Below are positions 34,781-45,101 of a stretch of DNA of 64,000 nucleotides, piece by piece. The translations under genes were made by a program, and so were the position numbers. This stretch comes from CALUXS01 sp964547945 (lineage in GTDB: Bacteria > Bacillota_I > Bacilli_A > Acholeplasmatales > Anaeroplasmataceae): assembly GCA_964547945.1 (NCBI GenBank), contig CAZJPL010000001.1, positions 7,151 through 71,150 of the forward strand. The letters are read 5' to 3'. The notes beneath the pieces were generated by a model, which worked only from the letters and a program-made list of their open reading frames with translations, had not been told where the DNA came from and made no database searches. How positions within the stretch are numbered: position 1 is the first letter of the stretch; every line of letters starts with the position of its first letter.

Positions 34781-36814
34781 CTATTCGTCATCTTTACCAA
34801 GAGATTGTGGTGTTACAGAGAAAGTATTAGAAATACCATCTCTTGAATATTCATATGGCAATTTAGCTACTGATTCTAATGAAGCTAAGGCACCATGTGT
34901 ATCACGACCATGCATTGGGTTAGCACCTGGAGCTAAAGGTTCACCAGCTTTTCTACCATCTGGTGTATTACCTGTCTTTTTACCATAAACTACATTTGAA
35001 GTAATAGTTAAAATAGACATTGTAGCTTCAGATTCACGATAAGTATAATGTTTTTTAATCTTATTCATGAATGTTTTTACTAACCATACAGCTATTTCAT
35101 CTACTCTATCATCATTATTACCATATTTAGGGAAGTCTCCTTCAGTTTTAAAATCAGTAATTAAACCAAATTCATTTCTAATAGGATAAACCTTAGCATA
35201 TTTAATAGCTGATAATGAGTCAACAGCACAAGATAGACCTGCAATACCAGTAGCAAAGAATCTATGAACATTAGTATCATGTAAAGCCATTTCTAAAGCT
35301 TCATATGAATATTTATCATGCATATAATGGATTAAGTTTAATGTATTAACATATAAACCTGCTAACCATTCCATCATTTGTTCATATTTTTCTACTACTT
35401 CTTCATAAACTAAAACATCATCACTAGTGATACTTTCATATTTAGGTGATACTTGAAGAGGTTTTTTAGTAACTTTATCTAAAGTTAACTCATCTCTACC
35501 ACCATTTAAAGCATATAATAAACATTTAGCTAAGTTAGCTCTTGCTCCAAAGAATTGCATATCTTTACCAACACGCATTGAAGATACACAACAAGCTATA
35601 CAGTAATCATCCCCCATTTCAGGACGCATTAAATCATCTGATTCATATTGGATAGCTGATGTTTTAATAGACATCTTTGCACAATATCTTTTAAAGTTCA
35701 TTGGTAAGTTTTTAGACCATAAAACAGTTAAGTTTGGTTCTGGAGCTGGTCCTAGATTATCTAGAGTATGAAGTATTCTAAAAGATGTTTTTGTTACTAA
35801 ACTTCTACCATCAACACCCATACCACCAATAGATTCAGTTACCCAAGTAGGATCTCCTGAAAATAATTCATTGTATTCTTTAATACGCATGAATTTAACT
35901 ATTCTTAATTTCATTACGAAATGATCTATTAATTCTTGAGCTTCTTCTTCAGTAATAATACCAGCTTTAAGATCACGTTCAATATAGATATCTAAGAATG
36001 TAGTATTTCTACCTATAGACATCGCTGCCCCGTTTTGATCTTTAACAGCGGCTAAATAACCAAAATATAAAGCTTGAATAGCTTCTTTAGCGTTAGTTGC
36101 AGGTTCTGAAATATCACAACCATATGAACTAGCCATTTCTTTTAATTGTTTTAAAGCTTTAATTTGTTCAGCTAATTCTTCTCTATCTCTAATGCGATCA
36201 GGACGCATTTCACCATCAATTAAACTCTTATCTAATTCTTTATGTCTAATTAAATAATCTACGCCATATAAGGCAACTCTACGGTAATCTCCAACTATTC
36301 TACCTCTACCATAAGTATCAGGTAAACCAGTTAAGATATGAGCTGTTCTCGCTCTTCTCATTTCAGGAGTATATGCATCATAAACACCATCATTATGGGT
36401 TTTACGATATTTAGTAAATATTTCTTTTACTCTATCAGTAACTTGATAGTCATACATTCCAGCTGCCTGAACAGCCATTTTAATACCACCAAATGGTTGT
36501 AAGCTTCTTTTAAATGGTTTATCTGTTTGTAAACCAACTATTTTTTCTAGTTTTTTATCTAAATATCCTGGCGCATGACTAGTAATAGTAGATACGATAT
36601 CAGTATCAGCATCTAATACACCGCCAGCTTCTCTTTCTTTTTTAGATAGGTCTAATACTATATCCCATAATTTAGTAGTAGCGGTTGTTGGTCCTACTAA
36701 AAAAGATTCATCTCCATCATATGGATTATAATTTCTTTGGATGAAATCTCTAACATTAATTTCATCATTACTCCATTTACCGGGAACAAATCCTTCCCAT
36801 CCCTTATATGTCAT
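34781..36814 (-). CDS. pflB: Pyruvate formate-lyase catalytic subunit lacking the glycyl-radical domain
   Basis: Converts pyruvate and CoA to acetyl-CoA and formate in anaerobic cytoplasm. The 677 residues align with the body of PflB (MTYKGWEGFVPGKW start, PTTATTKLWDI, GRGRIVGDYRRVALYG). The catalytic Cys pair is at C408-C409 in DYCIACCVSSM. The protein stops at SVTPQSLGKDDE, about 75 residues short, and contains no RVSGYAV motif; that piece is the next gene. Together they total 753 residues, close to the 760 of E. coli PflB. No activating enzyme (pflA) is in the window. The promoter is at 36845-36873. Confidence 0.95.
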   Translation of the reverse strand: MTYKGWEGFVPGKWSNDEINVRDFIQRNYNPYDGDESFLVGPTTATTKLWDIVLDLSKKEREAGGVLDADTDIVSTITSHAPGYLDKKLEKIVGLQTDKPFKRSLQPFGGIKMAVQAAGMYDYQVTDRVKEIFTKYRKTHNDGVYDAYTPEMRRARTAHILTGLPDTYGRGRIVGDYRRVALYGVDYLIRHKELDKSLIDGEMRPDRIRDREELAEQIKALKQLKEMASSYGCDISEPATNAKEAIQALYFGYLAAVKDQNGAAMSIGRNTTFLDIYIERDLKAGIITEEEAQELIDHFVMKLRIVKFMRIKEYNELFSGDPTWVTESIGGMGVDGRSLVTKTSFRILHTLDNLGPAPEPNLTVLWSKNLPMNFKRYCAKMSIKTSAIQYESDDLMRPEMGDDYCIACCVSSMRVGKDMQFFGARANLAKCLLYALNGGRDELTLDKVTKKPLQVSPKYESITSDDVLVYEEVVEKYEQMMEWLAGLYVNTLNLIHYMHDKYSYEALEMALHDTNVHRFFATGIAGLSCAVDSLSAIKYAKVYPIRNEFGLITDFKTEGDFPKYGNNDDRVDEIAVWLVKTFMNKIKKHYTYRESEATMSILTITSNVVYGKKTGNTPDGRKAGEPLAPGANPMHGRDTHGALASLESVAKLPYEYSRDGISNTFSVTPQSLGKDDE

Positions 36815-36844
36815 ATTTTCACTTCTTTCTTTAAAATCGTTATG

Positions 36845-36873
36845 ATAATATCAAATTGTCTATATCTTTTCAA
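36845..36873 (-). promoter_or_regulatory. Promoter of the split pflB operon
   Basis: TTGAAA (36868-36873) and TATTAT (36845-36850) are spaced 17 bp on the minus strand, about 30 bp before the pflB start. Confidence 0.75.
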
Positions 36874-36878
36874 GTTTT

Positions 36879-37325
36879 TTACTCATTTTCTAAGATATCT
36901 AATAATTTATCAATTTCGTTTTCAGAAAAACAAATTATATTATTTTCTCTTAATAATCTAGTAGTTATACCACTACCTTTTATAACTTTACTAGAAAATG
37001 AGCCATCATATATAATATTTATCCCACAAGAAGGACTTTTTTCTTTTAATATTGCGTATTTAATATTATTTTCTTTAGCTATATTTAAGGCTTTATTTGC
37101 CCCTAAATAAAAGTTATTTGTAAGATCTATATTATCTTTATTAACAACTTTATTACCTCTTATTTCACTAGGAGATCTAGGTATACTTAAATTACCCATA
37201 ACTTCAGGACAAATAGGTATAAGCTCATATTTTTCTTTTAGTTTTAAAACTAAATTATTTAAATTATTTTTACCATTATATTTAACATTATTACCTAGTA
37301 GACAAGAACTAACTAATATCTTCAT
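36879..37325 (-). CDS. DUF523 family protein
   Basis: A 148-residue cytoplasmic protein with the family's N-terminal cysteine motif (SSCLLGNNVKYNGKNN), PICPEVMGNLSIPRSPSEI and the second cysteine segment LKEKSPSCGI. The conserved cysteines suggest a metal or redox site, but the function is not known. It lies 1 bp after purA and probably shares its transcript. Confidence 0.85.
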   Translation of the reverse strand: MKILVSSCLLGNNVKYNGKNNLNNLVLKLKEKYELIPICPEVMGNLSIPRSPSEIRGNKVVNKDNIDLTNNFYLGANKALNIAKENNIKYAILKEKSPSCGINIIYDGSFSSKVIKGSGITTRLLRENNIICFSENEIDKLLDILENE

Positions 37326-37326
37326 T

Positions 37327-38604
37327 TTAAAATATATCTTTTCTAATAATAGTTTCTGTTCTTTCAGGGCCTACTGATATTATATCTACTGGTATCTTAG
37401 TATATTCTTCTATAGTTTCTATATATTTTTTAGTTTCTTCAGGTAGCTCTTCATATGATTTTATCTTAGATATATCACTATTCCATCCCTTTAAAGTAAT
37501 ATAATTAGGAATACATCTAGAATATTCATTTAAAGTAGCTGGAATAGTATTTATAACTTTATTATCTAAAGTATAAGATACACATATCTTTATTTCATCT
37601 AGGCCAGTTAATACATCAAATAACATTAAAGCTAGAGAATCTACTCCAGATATTCTTTTAGCATAATTTATTACTACTAAATCTAGATATCCTACTCTTC
37701 TAGGACGTTTAGTAACTGTACCGTATTCATGACCACGTTCTCTTATAGTATTAGCTATTTCATCATGTAATTCAGTAGGGAAAGGACCTTCACCTACTCT
37801 TGTGGTATAAGCCTTACAAATACCTATACAATGATCGATATATTTAGGAGCTATACCTGTGTTTAAAGGAATAGAGGCAGCAGTTGGGCTTGATGAAGTA
37901 ACATAAGGATAAGTACCATGATCAAGACATAACATGTTACCTTGGGCTCCTTCAAATAAAATATTTGTATCTTTTTCTATTTCTTTTTCTAATAATAAAG
38001 AAGTATCACATACATATGGTTTTAATCTCTTACCATATTCTAGATATTCATTATATAAAGAATTGAAATCTAAAGGTTCTATATTAAACATTTCTAATTC
38101 TTTATTTTTAATTACTAAGGTATTTTTTAATACTTCTTTAAAACTTTCTTCATCTATTAGGTCGCCCATTCTTATACCAATACGATTTACTTTATCAGCA
38201 TAACAAGGTCCTATACCTTTTTTAGTAGTACCTATTTTTTTATCACCTTTAAAACTCTCATAAGCACCATCTAATAAAATATGATAAGGCATGACAACAT
38301 GAGCTCTATTTGATATATATAATTTAAAATCTTTAATACCTCTAGATATTAAACCATCTAATTCTCTTAAAGCTTCTTTAGGATTAATAACCATTCCATT
38401 AGCTAAAACATTTTTAATATTAGGATTAAATATACCTGAAGGAATAGTTTGAAGGGCATATTTTTCTTTACCTATTAAGATGGTATGACCTGCGTTATTA
38501 CCACCTTGACTTCTAACAACAACATCAGCTTTTTGACTTAAAAAATCAGTTAATTTACCCTTTCCTTCGTCTCCCCACTGACATCCTACAACAGCTAAAC
38601 GCAT
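37327..38604 (-). CDS. purA: Adenylosuccinate synthetase
   Basis: A 425-residue GTP-dependent enzyme joining IMP and aspartate, the first step from IMP to AMP. N-terminal loop QWGDEGKGKLTD with catalytic Asp, SQGGNNAGHTI with catalytic His, GTTKKGIGPCYADK, FEGAQGNMLCLDHGTYPYVTSS and the GTP motif TKRPRRVGYLD. Length and motifs are standard. The upstream FAD protein gene ends 2 bp before its start. Confidence 0.97.
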   Translation of the reverse strand: MRLAVVGCQWGDEGKGKLTDFLSQKADVVVRSQGGNNAGHTILIGKEKYALQTIPSGIFNPNIKNVLANGMVINPKEALRELDGLISRGIKDFKLYISNRAHVVMPYHILLDGAYESFKGDKKIGTTKKGIGPCYADKVNRIGIRMGDLIDEESFKEVLKNTLVIKNKELEMFNIEPLDFNSLYNEYLEYGKRLKPYVCDTSLLLEKEIEKDTNILFEGAQGNMLCLDHGTYPYVTSSSPTAASIPLNTGIAPKYIDHCIGICKAYTTRVGEGPFPTELHDEIANTIRERGHEYGTVTKRPRRVGYLDLVVINYAKRISGVDSLALMLFDVLTGLDEIKICVSYTLDNKVINTIPATLNEYSRCIPNYITLKGWNSDISKIKSYEELPEETKKYIETIEEYTKIPVDIISVGPERTETIIRKDIF

Positions 38605-38606
38605 AA

Positions 38607-40016
38607 TTATTCACCTAACCTAGTTATAATATTTCTAGCAACCCAGACACCATTAGCTCCAGCTTGAGCTAGACCTCTAGTTAAACCAGCTCCGTCGCCA
38701 CCTACATAAAATCCTGAAATCTTAGTTTCAAAATATTCATTTACTACTGGTCTTGCTGAATAGAATTTAGCTTCTACTCCGTAAAATAAAGTATGTTCAT
38801 TAGCGATACCAGGAGTTACATGATCTAAAGCTTCTACCATTTCAATAATTGATTTCATAGTATTATAAGGTAAAACCAAACCTAAATCGCCAGGAACAGC
38901 TTCTTTTAAAGTAGGTCTTACAAAACCTTCTTCTAATCTCTTATAAGTTGTTCTTCTACCTTTTTTAATATCTCCATATCTTTGAACTATTACTGAACCA
39001 CAAGATAATTGATTAGCTAAACGAGATACTTCATGAGCGTATTCATTTGGTTTATTAAATGGTTCAGAAAATTTATGAGATACAAGTAAGGCAAAGTTAG
39101 TATTAGTACTACCTAATTTAGGATCTCTATAAGCATGTCCATTAGCCAAAATAGTACCACTATGATTTTCAACTACGACATATCCACTAGGATTTGAACA
39201 GAAAGTTCTTACTTCAGTACCTACTGAAGTACGATACATGAACTTGCCTTCATATAAATTCTTATTTATTTCTTCCATTATAATATCGTTAGTTTCTACT
39301 CTAACACCAATATCTACTTGGTTATGAGTAAGATTAATGTCATGTTCTTCACATATAGATTGAAGCCATCTAGCCCCATCTCTACCAGCAGCCAAAAAGA
39401 CATATTTAGCATCTATAACTTCTTCACCTATTTTAATACCTTTAGCTTTATCATTTTCGATAATAACATCAGTAACTTCAGATTTAAAACGCATATCTAT
39501 TTTAGTTATTAAGAAATCATAAATAGCTTTCATTATTTGTAGGTTAACCTCAGTGCCTAAATGTCTAACTTCAGCTCTTAGCAATTTTAAGCCAACAGCG
39601 TAGCCTCTTTTTTCAATTTCTGTAACTTTATCAGTTCTAGGATCTGTCAAACCTACATTAGCTCCGTATTTTAAATTTATAGAATCAACATATCTAATTA
39701 AATCTAGAACAGTCTCAGCCGAAAGATAATCAGTCATCCAACCACCAAATTCACTAGTTATGTTAAATTTACCATCACTATACGCACCTGCTCCACCAAA
39801 ACCATTGGTCATAGAACAAGCAGGATAACATCCAGCATATCCTTTTTTATTCATAGGACATTTAGCTAATTTATGTTCTAAGACAGGACAATGTCTACTA
39901 TAAATATCTACACCTTTATCAACTAATAAAACCTTTAAATCTGGCTTTTTAGTTATTAATTCATAAGCACAATAAATACCTGCAGGACCTGCCCCAACTA
40001 TTGCTACATCATACAT
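38607..40016 (-). CDS. FAD-dependent dehydrogenase of unknown substrate
   Basis: A 469-residue flavoprotein. N-terminal FAD-binding GAGPAGIYCAYELI, an unusual Cys-rich stretch (SRHCPVLEHKLAKCPMNKKG followed by GCYPACSM), and the C-terminal FAD motif FYVGGDGAGLTRGLAQAGA. This combination marks the NAD(P)/FAD-dependent protein family found beside purA or alone in many Firmicutes. The Cys cluster could bind metal or take part in redox chemistry; no substrate is established. A TATAAT-like -10 (minus strand) just before the start suggests its own promoter. Confidence 0.85.
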   Translation of the reverse strand: MYDVAIVGAGPAGIYCAYELITKKPDLKVLLVDKGVDIYSRHCPVLEHKLAKCPMNKKGYAGCYPACSMTNGFGGAGAYSDGKFNITSEFGGWMTDYLSAETVLDLIRYVDSINLKYGANVGLTDPRTDKVTEIEKRGYAVGLKLLRAEVRHLGTEVNLQIMKAIYDFLITKIDMRFKSEVTDVIIENDKAKGIKIGEEVIDAKYVFLAAGRDGARWLQSICEEHDINLTHNQVDIGVRVETNDIIMEEINKNLYEGKFMYRTSVGTEVRTFCSNPSGYVVVENHSGTILANGHAYRDPKLGSTNTNFALLVSHKFSEPFNKPNEYAHEVSRLANQLSCGSVIVQRYGDIKKGRRTTYKRLEEGFVRPTLKEAVPGDLGLVLPYNTMKSIIEMVEALDHVTPGIANEHTLFYGVEAKFYSARPVVNEYFETKISGFYVGGDGAGLTRGLAQAGANGVWVARNIITRLGE

Positions 40017-40049
40017 TTTATCACCCCGTATATTATACTTGATATGGCC

Positions 40050-43000
40050 TTATTTTTCTATGATATTTTTTATATCAGATAGATAATTTATAATATCTTT
40101 TATAGCACTTAATATTTTATCTTCTTTACGAGTTTGAAGTAAAATATTAGGATTAATGTATTTTAAAATTATATTCTTATGATTCTTTAATAAACTAAAC
40201 CAAAGATCACCTTGTATCTTATTGCTGGCATCTTTATTCATCTTAAGAGATATAATGTTATTTGATAATATTTCTATATCTTCAAAATTAAATTCTTTAG
40301 CTAGATTTTTAAATAATTTTTCTTGCATATAATTATATGTATCTTCATCAATATCCCCAAATCTATCAATTAATTCGGATTCTAGATTATTAAACTCTTC
40401 TTTAGATTTTAAATTCTCTATCTTGCGATGAACTTCTATTCTTATATCTTCATTATTAATATAAGATTCACTAACAGTAAGAGATATTAGTGGTTTAGAG
40501 CTTACTGGGTTTGTTGATATAGTTTCTGGCTTAATATTATGAACTTCTTCATTTAATATCTTTAAATACATGTCTATACCTACTGATTCAACAAAACCAG
40601 ACTGTTCTGCCCCTAAGATATCACCTGAACCTCTAATAGATAAATCTCTCATCGCTATTTTAAAGCCTGAACCTAACTCATTAAATTCTTTTATCGCATC
40701 TAATCTCTTCTCGGCTTCTTTAGTTAGTATTTTACTAGGTTCATAAAATAAATAAGCATAAGCTATTTTATTAGATCTACCTACTCTACCTCTTATTTGA
40801 TAAAGTTGTGCTAAACCTAGTTTATCAGCATCATTTATAATTAAAGTATTAGTTTCAGGTATATCTATACCAGTTTCAATAATAGTAGTACATACTAACA
40901 CATCATATTTTTTATTTATAAAATCATATATTCTTTTTTCTAATTCTGTACTTTTTAACCTACCATGAGCAAACACAATTCTCGCATTAGGACATAACTT
41001 AGATATTTCAATAGTCTTATTCTCTATAGTATCTATTCTATTATATAAATAAAATACCTGTCCTTTACGCGATAATTCTCTTTCTATCGCATCTCTTATA
41101 ATAGCGTCATTTTGTTCAATTACATAAGTTTGAATCGGATATCTATTCTTAGGAGGAGTTTCTATCATAGACATATCTTTAATACCTATCATAGACATCT
41201 GCAAGGTTCTAGGAATAGGAGTTGCAGATAAGGTTATACAATCTACATTTACTTTTAATTCTTTTATTCTTTCCTTATGAACTACACCAAATCTTTGTTC
41301 CTCATCTACTATTAAAAGTCCTAAATCTTTATAATTAATATCTTTATTTAATAATTTATGAGTCCCTATTACAACATCTACACTTCCGCTTAAAAGTCCT
41401 TCAAAAACTTCTTTTTGACGAGACGTAGAAACAAATCTATTTAATAATTCAACCTTAATTCCGTATTTATCCATTCTATCAAAAAAAGTATGATAATGTT
41501 GATTAGATAAAATAGTAGTAGGACAAAGTAAGGCAACCTGTTTACCAGCTAAAACAGCTTTAAAGGCCGCTCTTAAGGCAACCTCAGTCTTCCCATAACC
41601 TACATCCCCACAAATTAATCTATCCATAGGAATAGGTCGTTCCATGTCATGTTTAACATCATCAACAGCTCTTTGTTGATCTTCAGTTAATTCATAAGGA
41701 AAATCAGCTTCAAAAGATACCTGCATATCATCATCTTTAGGGAAGGCAAAACCACTAGCTTTTTCTCTTTTTGAATATAAATTAATTAATCTATCAGATA
41801 TATCTCTTAATTTCTTTCTTACTCTTTCTTTAGTTCTAGACCAAGAAGGACTTCCTATTTCATTTAATTCAACATTTAAAATATCACCTGAGGCATACTT
41901 CATTAAATTATTAATATTTTCAACAGGTATATATAAACTAGAATTATTAGCGTATTCACAGTAAATATAATCTCTTTTAATATTATTATTAAGCAGGGTC
42001 TTAATCCCTAAATATCTACCTACACCATAATCATAATGAACTATATAATCTCCTTGTTTTAATTCATCATAACGATTAATTTTAATAGAATTTTTATAAA
42101 TTGATTTATATCTAGGTGTCTTTTTAGACTCTATAGATAAACTCATTAAACTATTTTCATTAATAATAAAGATATCTTGATATTTTAATTTAACACTAGG
42201 TAAGTTTATCTTAGTAAAGAATATTTTAGACTTATCATGAGGTTTTGTAAGACTACCTTCATTATAAAAAATATTATGTTCAAATAAACTTCTTTTAACT
42301 TTATCTATTACTTCATCTCTTTCTATAGATAATAATATATTTCTATATGATTGGTATTTAGCTAATTCTTTATTTATTAAAGCTTCATTTCCTTTAAAAT
42401 AAGGAACATCTTCATAACCTATATTAATATCAGCATCAAATAAAGTTCTTATACCTTCTATTTCTACATTAGCTTTAAAAAAAGATATATTAAAGAAAGA
42501 TTCTAACCTAGACATGAAATGTCCTCCTAATCTTCCTTCATATTCATTTAAATCTAATATCATATTCTTATATATATCTTCTATTTTACCTGGATCTATA
42601 AAATATATTTTCTTATTTTCTTTAAAATCAACAATACTACAAGATTCATTATAAAAAAAGGCTATATAACGCATTAATTTAGAAGTATTCTCTCTTAAAG
42701 ATAAATCATTAATATCCTTATCTATCATATTCTTTTCTATATCAGATAAAAGAGTATTTTCTTTAAAATTCAATATACCTTGAATAGCTCTTTTTAAATC
42801 AGTATCAGTATATAACATCTCTATTACTGGTTTAATACTTATACTATCTATTTCTTTATAAGATCTTTGAGTATCAGGATTATAATATTTAATGGTTTCT
42901 ATTTCATCATCAAAGAAATCTAATCTTATTGGATTTTCTTCCCCAAAAGGATAGATATCTATAATAGAACCTCTCTTAGAAAAATCACCCGTTTTTAAAC

Positions 43001-43484
43001 TAGTATAACTAAATTTATAACCCATTATTACTAATTTATTAATTAGATTATCTCTATTAATAATATCTCCTTTTTTAATATTAAAGATATTATCAATAAA
43101 TACTTCTTTAGGAACTTCTTTTTTAATTAGGCCATTAGTATTAGTTATAACTATATAAGAATCATTATTTAATAAAGAATATATAGTTTGAAGTCTTTCA
43201 TATAAGAAATCTCCCGAACTAGATAACATCTCAGATGTTAAAAGTTCATCAGCAGGAAAAAATAATACTTTATCAAAAGGTAAATATTTTACTAAATTAT
43301 CATAATAATTTTGAGCTTCTGATATAGTAGGTAAAACAACAAAAATACTCTTATTATTTTTATAAAAATCTAAAATAATAAGAAGGATATTAATATCTAT
43401 ATTAGTCTTAGCTACTTTTATAAAATCAGCTTCTATTATCTCTTTAAAGGGAGATAAATTAGCTAAATATAATCTTTCATCCAT
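40050..43484 (-). CDS. mfd: Transcription-repair coupling factor
   Basis: A 1144-residue ATP-dependent translocase that removes stalled RNA polymerase and recruits UvrA. Order: UvrB-like N-terminal domains with YLPFDKVLFFPADE, a D4 RNA-polymerase-interacting domain (DYIVHYDYGVGRYLGI), RecG-like helicase with Walker A ICGDVGYGKTEVA, DEEQ box LIVDEEQRFGV, SATPIPRTLQMS, motif VI QIRGRVGRS and a C-terminal TRCF domain. Length and order are complete. It lies directly downstream of pth, as in B. subtilis. Confidence 0.97.
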   Translation of the reverse strand: MDERLYLANLSPFKEIIEADFIKVAKTNIDINILLIILDFYKNNKSIFVVLPTISEAQNYYDNLVKYLPFDKVLFFPADELLTSEMLSSSGDFLYERLQTIYSLLNNDSYIVITNTNGLIKKEVPKEVFIDNIFNIKKGDIINRDNLINKLVIMGYKFSYTSLKTGDFSKRGSIIDIYPFGEENPIRLDFFDDEIETIKYYNPDTQRSYKEIDSISIKPVIEMLYTDTDLKRAIQGILNFKENTLLSDIEKNMIDKDINDLSLRENTSKLMRYIAFFYNESCSIVDFKENKKIYFIDPGKIEDIYKNMILDLNEYEGRLGGHFMSRLESFFNISFFKANVEIEGIRTLFDADINIGYEDVPYFKGNEALINKELAKYQSYRNILLSIERDEVIDKVKRSLFEHNIFYNEGSLTKPHDKSKIFFTKINLPSVKLKYQDIFIINENSLMSLSIESKKTPRYKSIYKNSIKINRYDELKQGDYIVHYDYGVGRYLGIKTLLNNNIKRDYIYCEYANNSSLYIPVENINNLMKYASGDILNVELNEIGSPSWSRTKERVRKKLRDISDRLINLYSKREKASGFAFPKDDDMQVSFEADFPYELTEDQQRAVDDVKHDMERPIPMDRLICGDVGYGKTEVALRAAFKAVLAGKQVALLCPTTILSNQHYHTFFDRMDKYGIKVELLNRFVSTSRQKEVFEGLLSGSVDVVIGTHKLLNKDINYKDLGLLIVDEEQRFGVVHKERIKELKVNVDCITLSATPIPRTLQMSMIGIKDMSMIETPPKNRYPIQTYVIEQNDAIIRDAIERELSRKGQVFYLYNRIDTIENKTIEISKLCPNARIVFAHGRLKSTELEKRIYDFINKKYDVLVCTTIIETGIDIPETNTLIINDADKLGLAQLYQIRGRVGRSNKIAYAYLFYEPSKILTKEAEKRLDAIKEFNELGSGFKIAMRDLSIRGSGDILGAEQSGFVESVGIDMYLKILNEEVHNIKPETISTNPVSSKPLISLTVSESYINNEDIRIEVHRKIENLKSKEEFNNLESELIDRFGDIDEDTYNYMQEKLFKNLAKEFNFEDIEILSNNIISLKMNKDASNKIQGDLWFSLLKNHKNIILKYINPNILLQTRKEDKILSAIKDIINYLSDIKNIIEK

Positions 43485-43501
43485 AATATCACCTAAACAC
43501 T

Positions 43502-43528
43502 AAAAAGTGAGTAAATTACTCACTTTTT
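43502..43528 (-). terminator. Terminator-like hairpin between pth and mfd
   Basis: A 13-bp stem (AAAAAGTGAGTAA / TTACTCACTTTTT) overlaps the pth TGA stop. It can form in either strand and probably attenuates read-through into mfd. Confidence 0.7.
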
Positions 43529-44086
43529 ACTATATTTTGAAGCTAATTTATAGAAAGGAACATCTAAACTAAATTCAGTTATTATCTCTTCTACACTCTT
43601 TATTGCTTCTTCTATTAAAGGTTCTTCTTCATTTGTAAATTTAGATAAAACATAATCAGCTGTCTTCATTAAAGGATTTCTTCCTATACCTACTTTAATG
43701 CGTTTAAATTCTTCAGAACCTAGATTAGCTATGATGCTTTTAAGCCCGTTATGTCCACCACTAGAACCATTTTGTCTTAACCTTATTCTAGCTGTATGAC
43801 TATCTAGGTCATCACATATAACTAAGATATCTAAAATAGATATTTTATAATAATTTTTAACAGTTAATACCGCATCTCCAGATAAATTCATGTAAGTAGT
43901 AGGTTTAATAATTATTATTTTTTCACCTTGAACGGTAAAAGAAGTTAAATAACACTTTAACTTCTTCTCTTCTTTAAATTCTAGATTATGTTTTTCTGCA
44001 AAATAATCGACACACATGAAACCTAGGTTATGTCTAGTTTTAGTATAGGTAGATCCGATATTACCTAAACCAACAATTAATTTCAT
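43520..44086 (-). CDS. pth: Peptidyl-tRNA hydrolase
   Basis: A 188-residue enzyme cleaving peptidyl-tRNA released by stalled ribosomes. Motifs: LIVGLGNIGSTYTKTRHNLGF (Asn and catalytic His), KPTTYMNLSGDAV, ICDDLD and GSSGGHNGLKSI. It begins immediately after prs, and prs-pth-mfd is the standard Bacilli order. Its TGA stop supports standard code use. Confidence 0.97.
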   Translation of the reverse strand: MKLIVGLGNIGSTYTKTRHNLGFMCVDYFAEKHNLEFKEEKKLKCYLTSFTVQGEKIIIIKPTTYMNLSGDAVLTVKNYYKISILDILVICDDLDSHTARIRLRQNGSSGGHNGLKSIIANLGSEEFKRIKVGIGRNPLMKTADYVLSKFTNEEEPLIEEAIKSVEEIITEFSLDVPFYKLASKYSKK

Positions 44087-45076
44087 TTATAACAACTCTC
44101 TTTTAGACTTATCATACGAATATATAAATAGGCCAGATAATGGTTCATTAGATAATATTCTAAGTATACCATGACCTAATAATGAACCAACTGATAATAC
44201 CTTTATTTTAGGTATTCTTTTTTCTTCTGGTAAATATATAGTATTAGTTATTACTAATTCTTTTAAAGCTGAATTCTTAACTCTTTCAATAGCTGGGTCA
44301 GATAATACACCATGTGTACAAGCAGCAAATACTTCTTTAGCACCTTTAGCTTTTAAAGCATCGGCAGCCACAGTTAATGTGCCAGCTGTATCAACTATAT
44401 CATCAACTATGATACAAGTCTTACCTTCTACATCACCTAAGATATTCATAACCTCAGCCTTATTAGGTTCAGGTCTTCTCTTATCAATAATAGCTATTGG
44501 ACATTCTAATACTTTAGCGAATTCTCTCGCTCTAACAACTCCACCATGATCAGGAGAAACAACAATAACGTCTTTACCATTAATATGATTATCAATAAAA
44601 TAATTTACTAATATAGGTAATCCTAAGAAGTTATCAATAGGAATATTAAAGAAACCTTGAATTTGAGCCGCATGTAAATCCATCGCAATAACTCTATTAG
44701 CCCCAGCTGTTTGAAGTAAATCAGCCACAAGTTTCGCACTAATAGGTTGACGAGATTTAGCTTTACGATCTTGTCTAGAATAACCATAATAAGGCATGAT
44801 TATATTAATAGTTTTCGCTGAAGCTCTCTTTAAGGCATCACACATAATAAGTAATTCCATTAAATGTTCATTAACTGGAGAACTCGTAGGTTGAACAACA
44901 AAAACATCATGACCTCTAACAGTCTCATTAATATTAACATTTATTTCTCCATCAGCGAATCTTAATACTTCACAACTAGCTAATTCTATACCTATAGATT
45001 TAGCTATATCTTCTGCTAGTTCTTTATTAGCTGATAAACTAAATAACTTAACTTTCTTACCTAATAATTCCGACAT
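44087..45076 (-). CDS. prs: Ribose-phosphate pyrophosphokinase
   Basis: A 329-residue enzyme making PRPP from ribose 5-phosphate and ATP for purine, pyrimidine and NAD synthesis and for salvage. Visible: FADGEINVNINETVRGHDVFVVQPT, the catalytic loop and PYYGYSRQDRK, SPDHGGVVRAREFA and the PRPP-binding motif CIIVDDIVDTAGTL. The promoter with an extended -10 is just upstream at 45102-45110. Confidence 0.97.
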   Translation of the reverse strand: MSELLGKKVKLFSLSANKELAEDIAKSIGIELASCEVLRFADGEINVNINETVRGHDVFVVQPTSSPVNEHLMELLIMCDALKRASAKTINIIMPYYGYSRQDRKAKSRQPISAKLVADLLQTAGANRVIAMDLHAAQIQGFFNIPIDNFLGLPILVNYFIDNHINGKDVIVVSPDHGGVVRAREFAKVLECPIAIIDKRRPEPNKAEVMNILGDVEGKTCIIVDDIVDTAGTLTVAADALKAKGAKEVFAACTHGVLSDPAIERVKNSALKELVITNTIYLPEEKRIPKIKVLSVGSLLGHGILRILSNEPLSGLFIYSYDKSKRELL

Positions 45077-45101
45077 AATTTCCTCCTAAAACACAAGAAG
45101 T

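Noticed and set aside
34771..34781. Split pflB as a simple frameshift or nonsense error
   Set aside because: The gap contains a strong GGAGGAGAAT ribosome site correctly spaced to a new ATG, and the split falls at the exact domain boundary.
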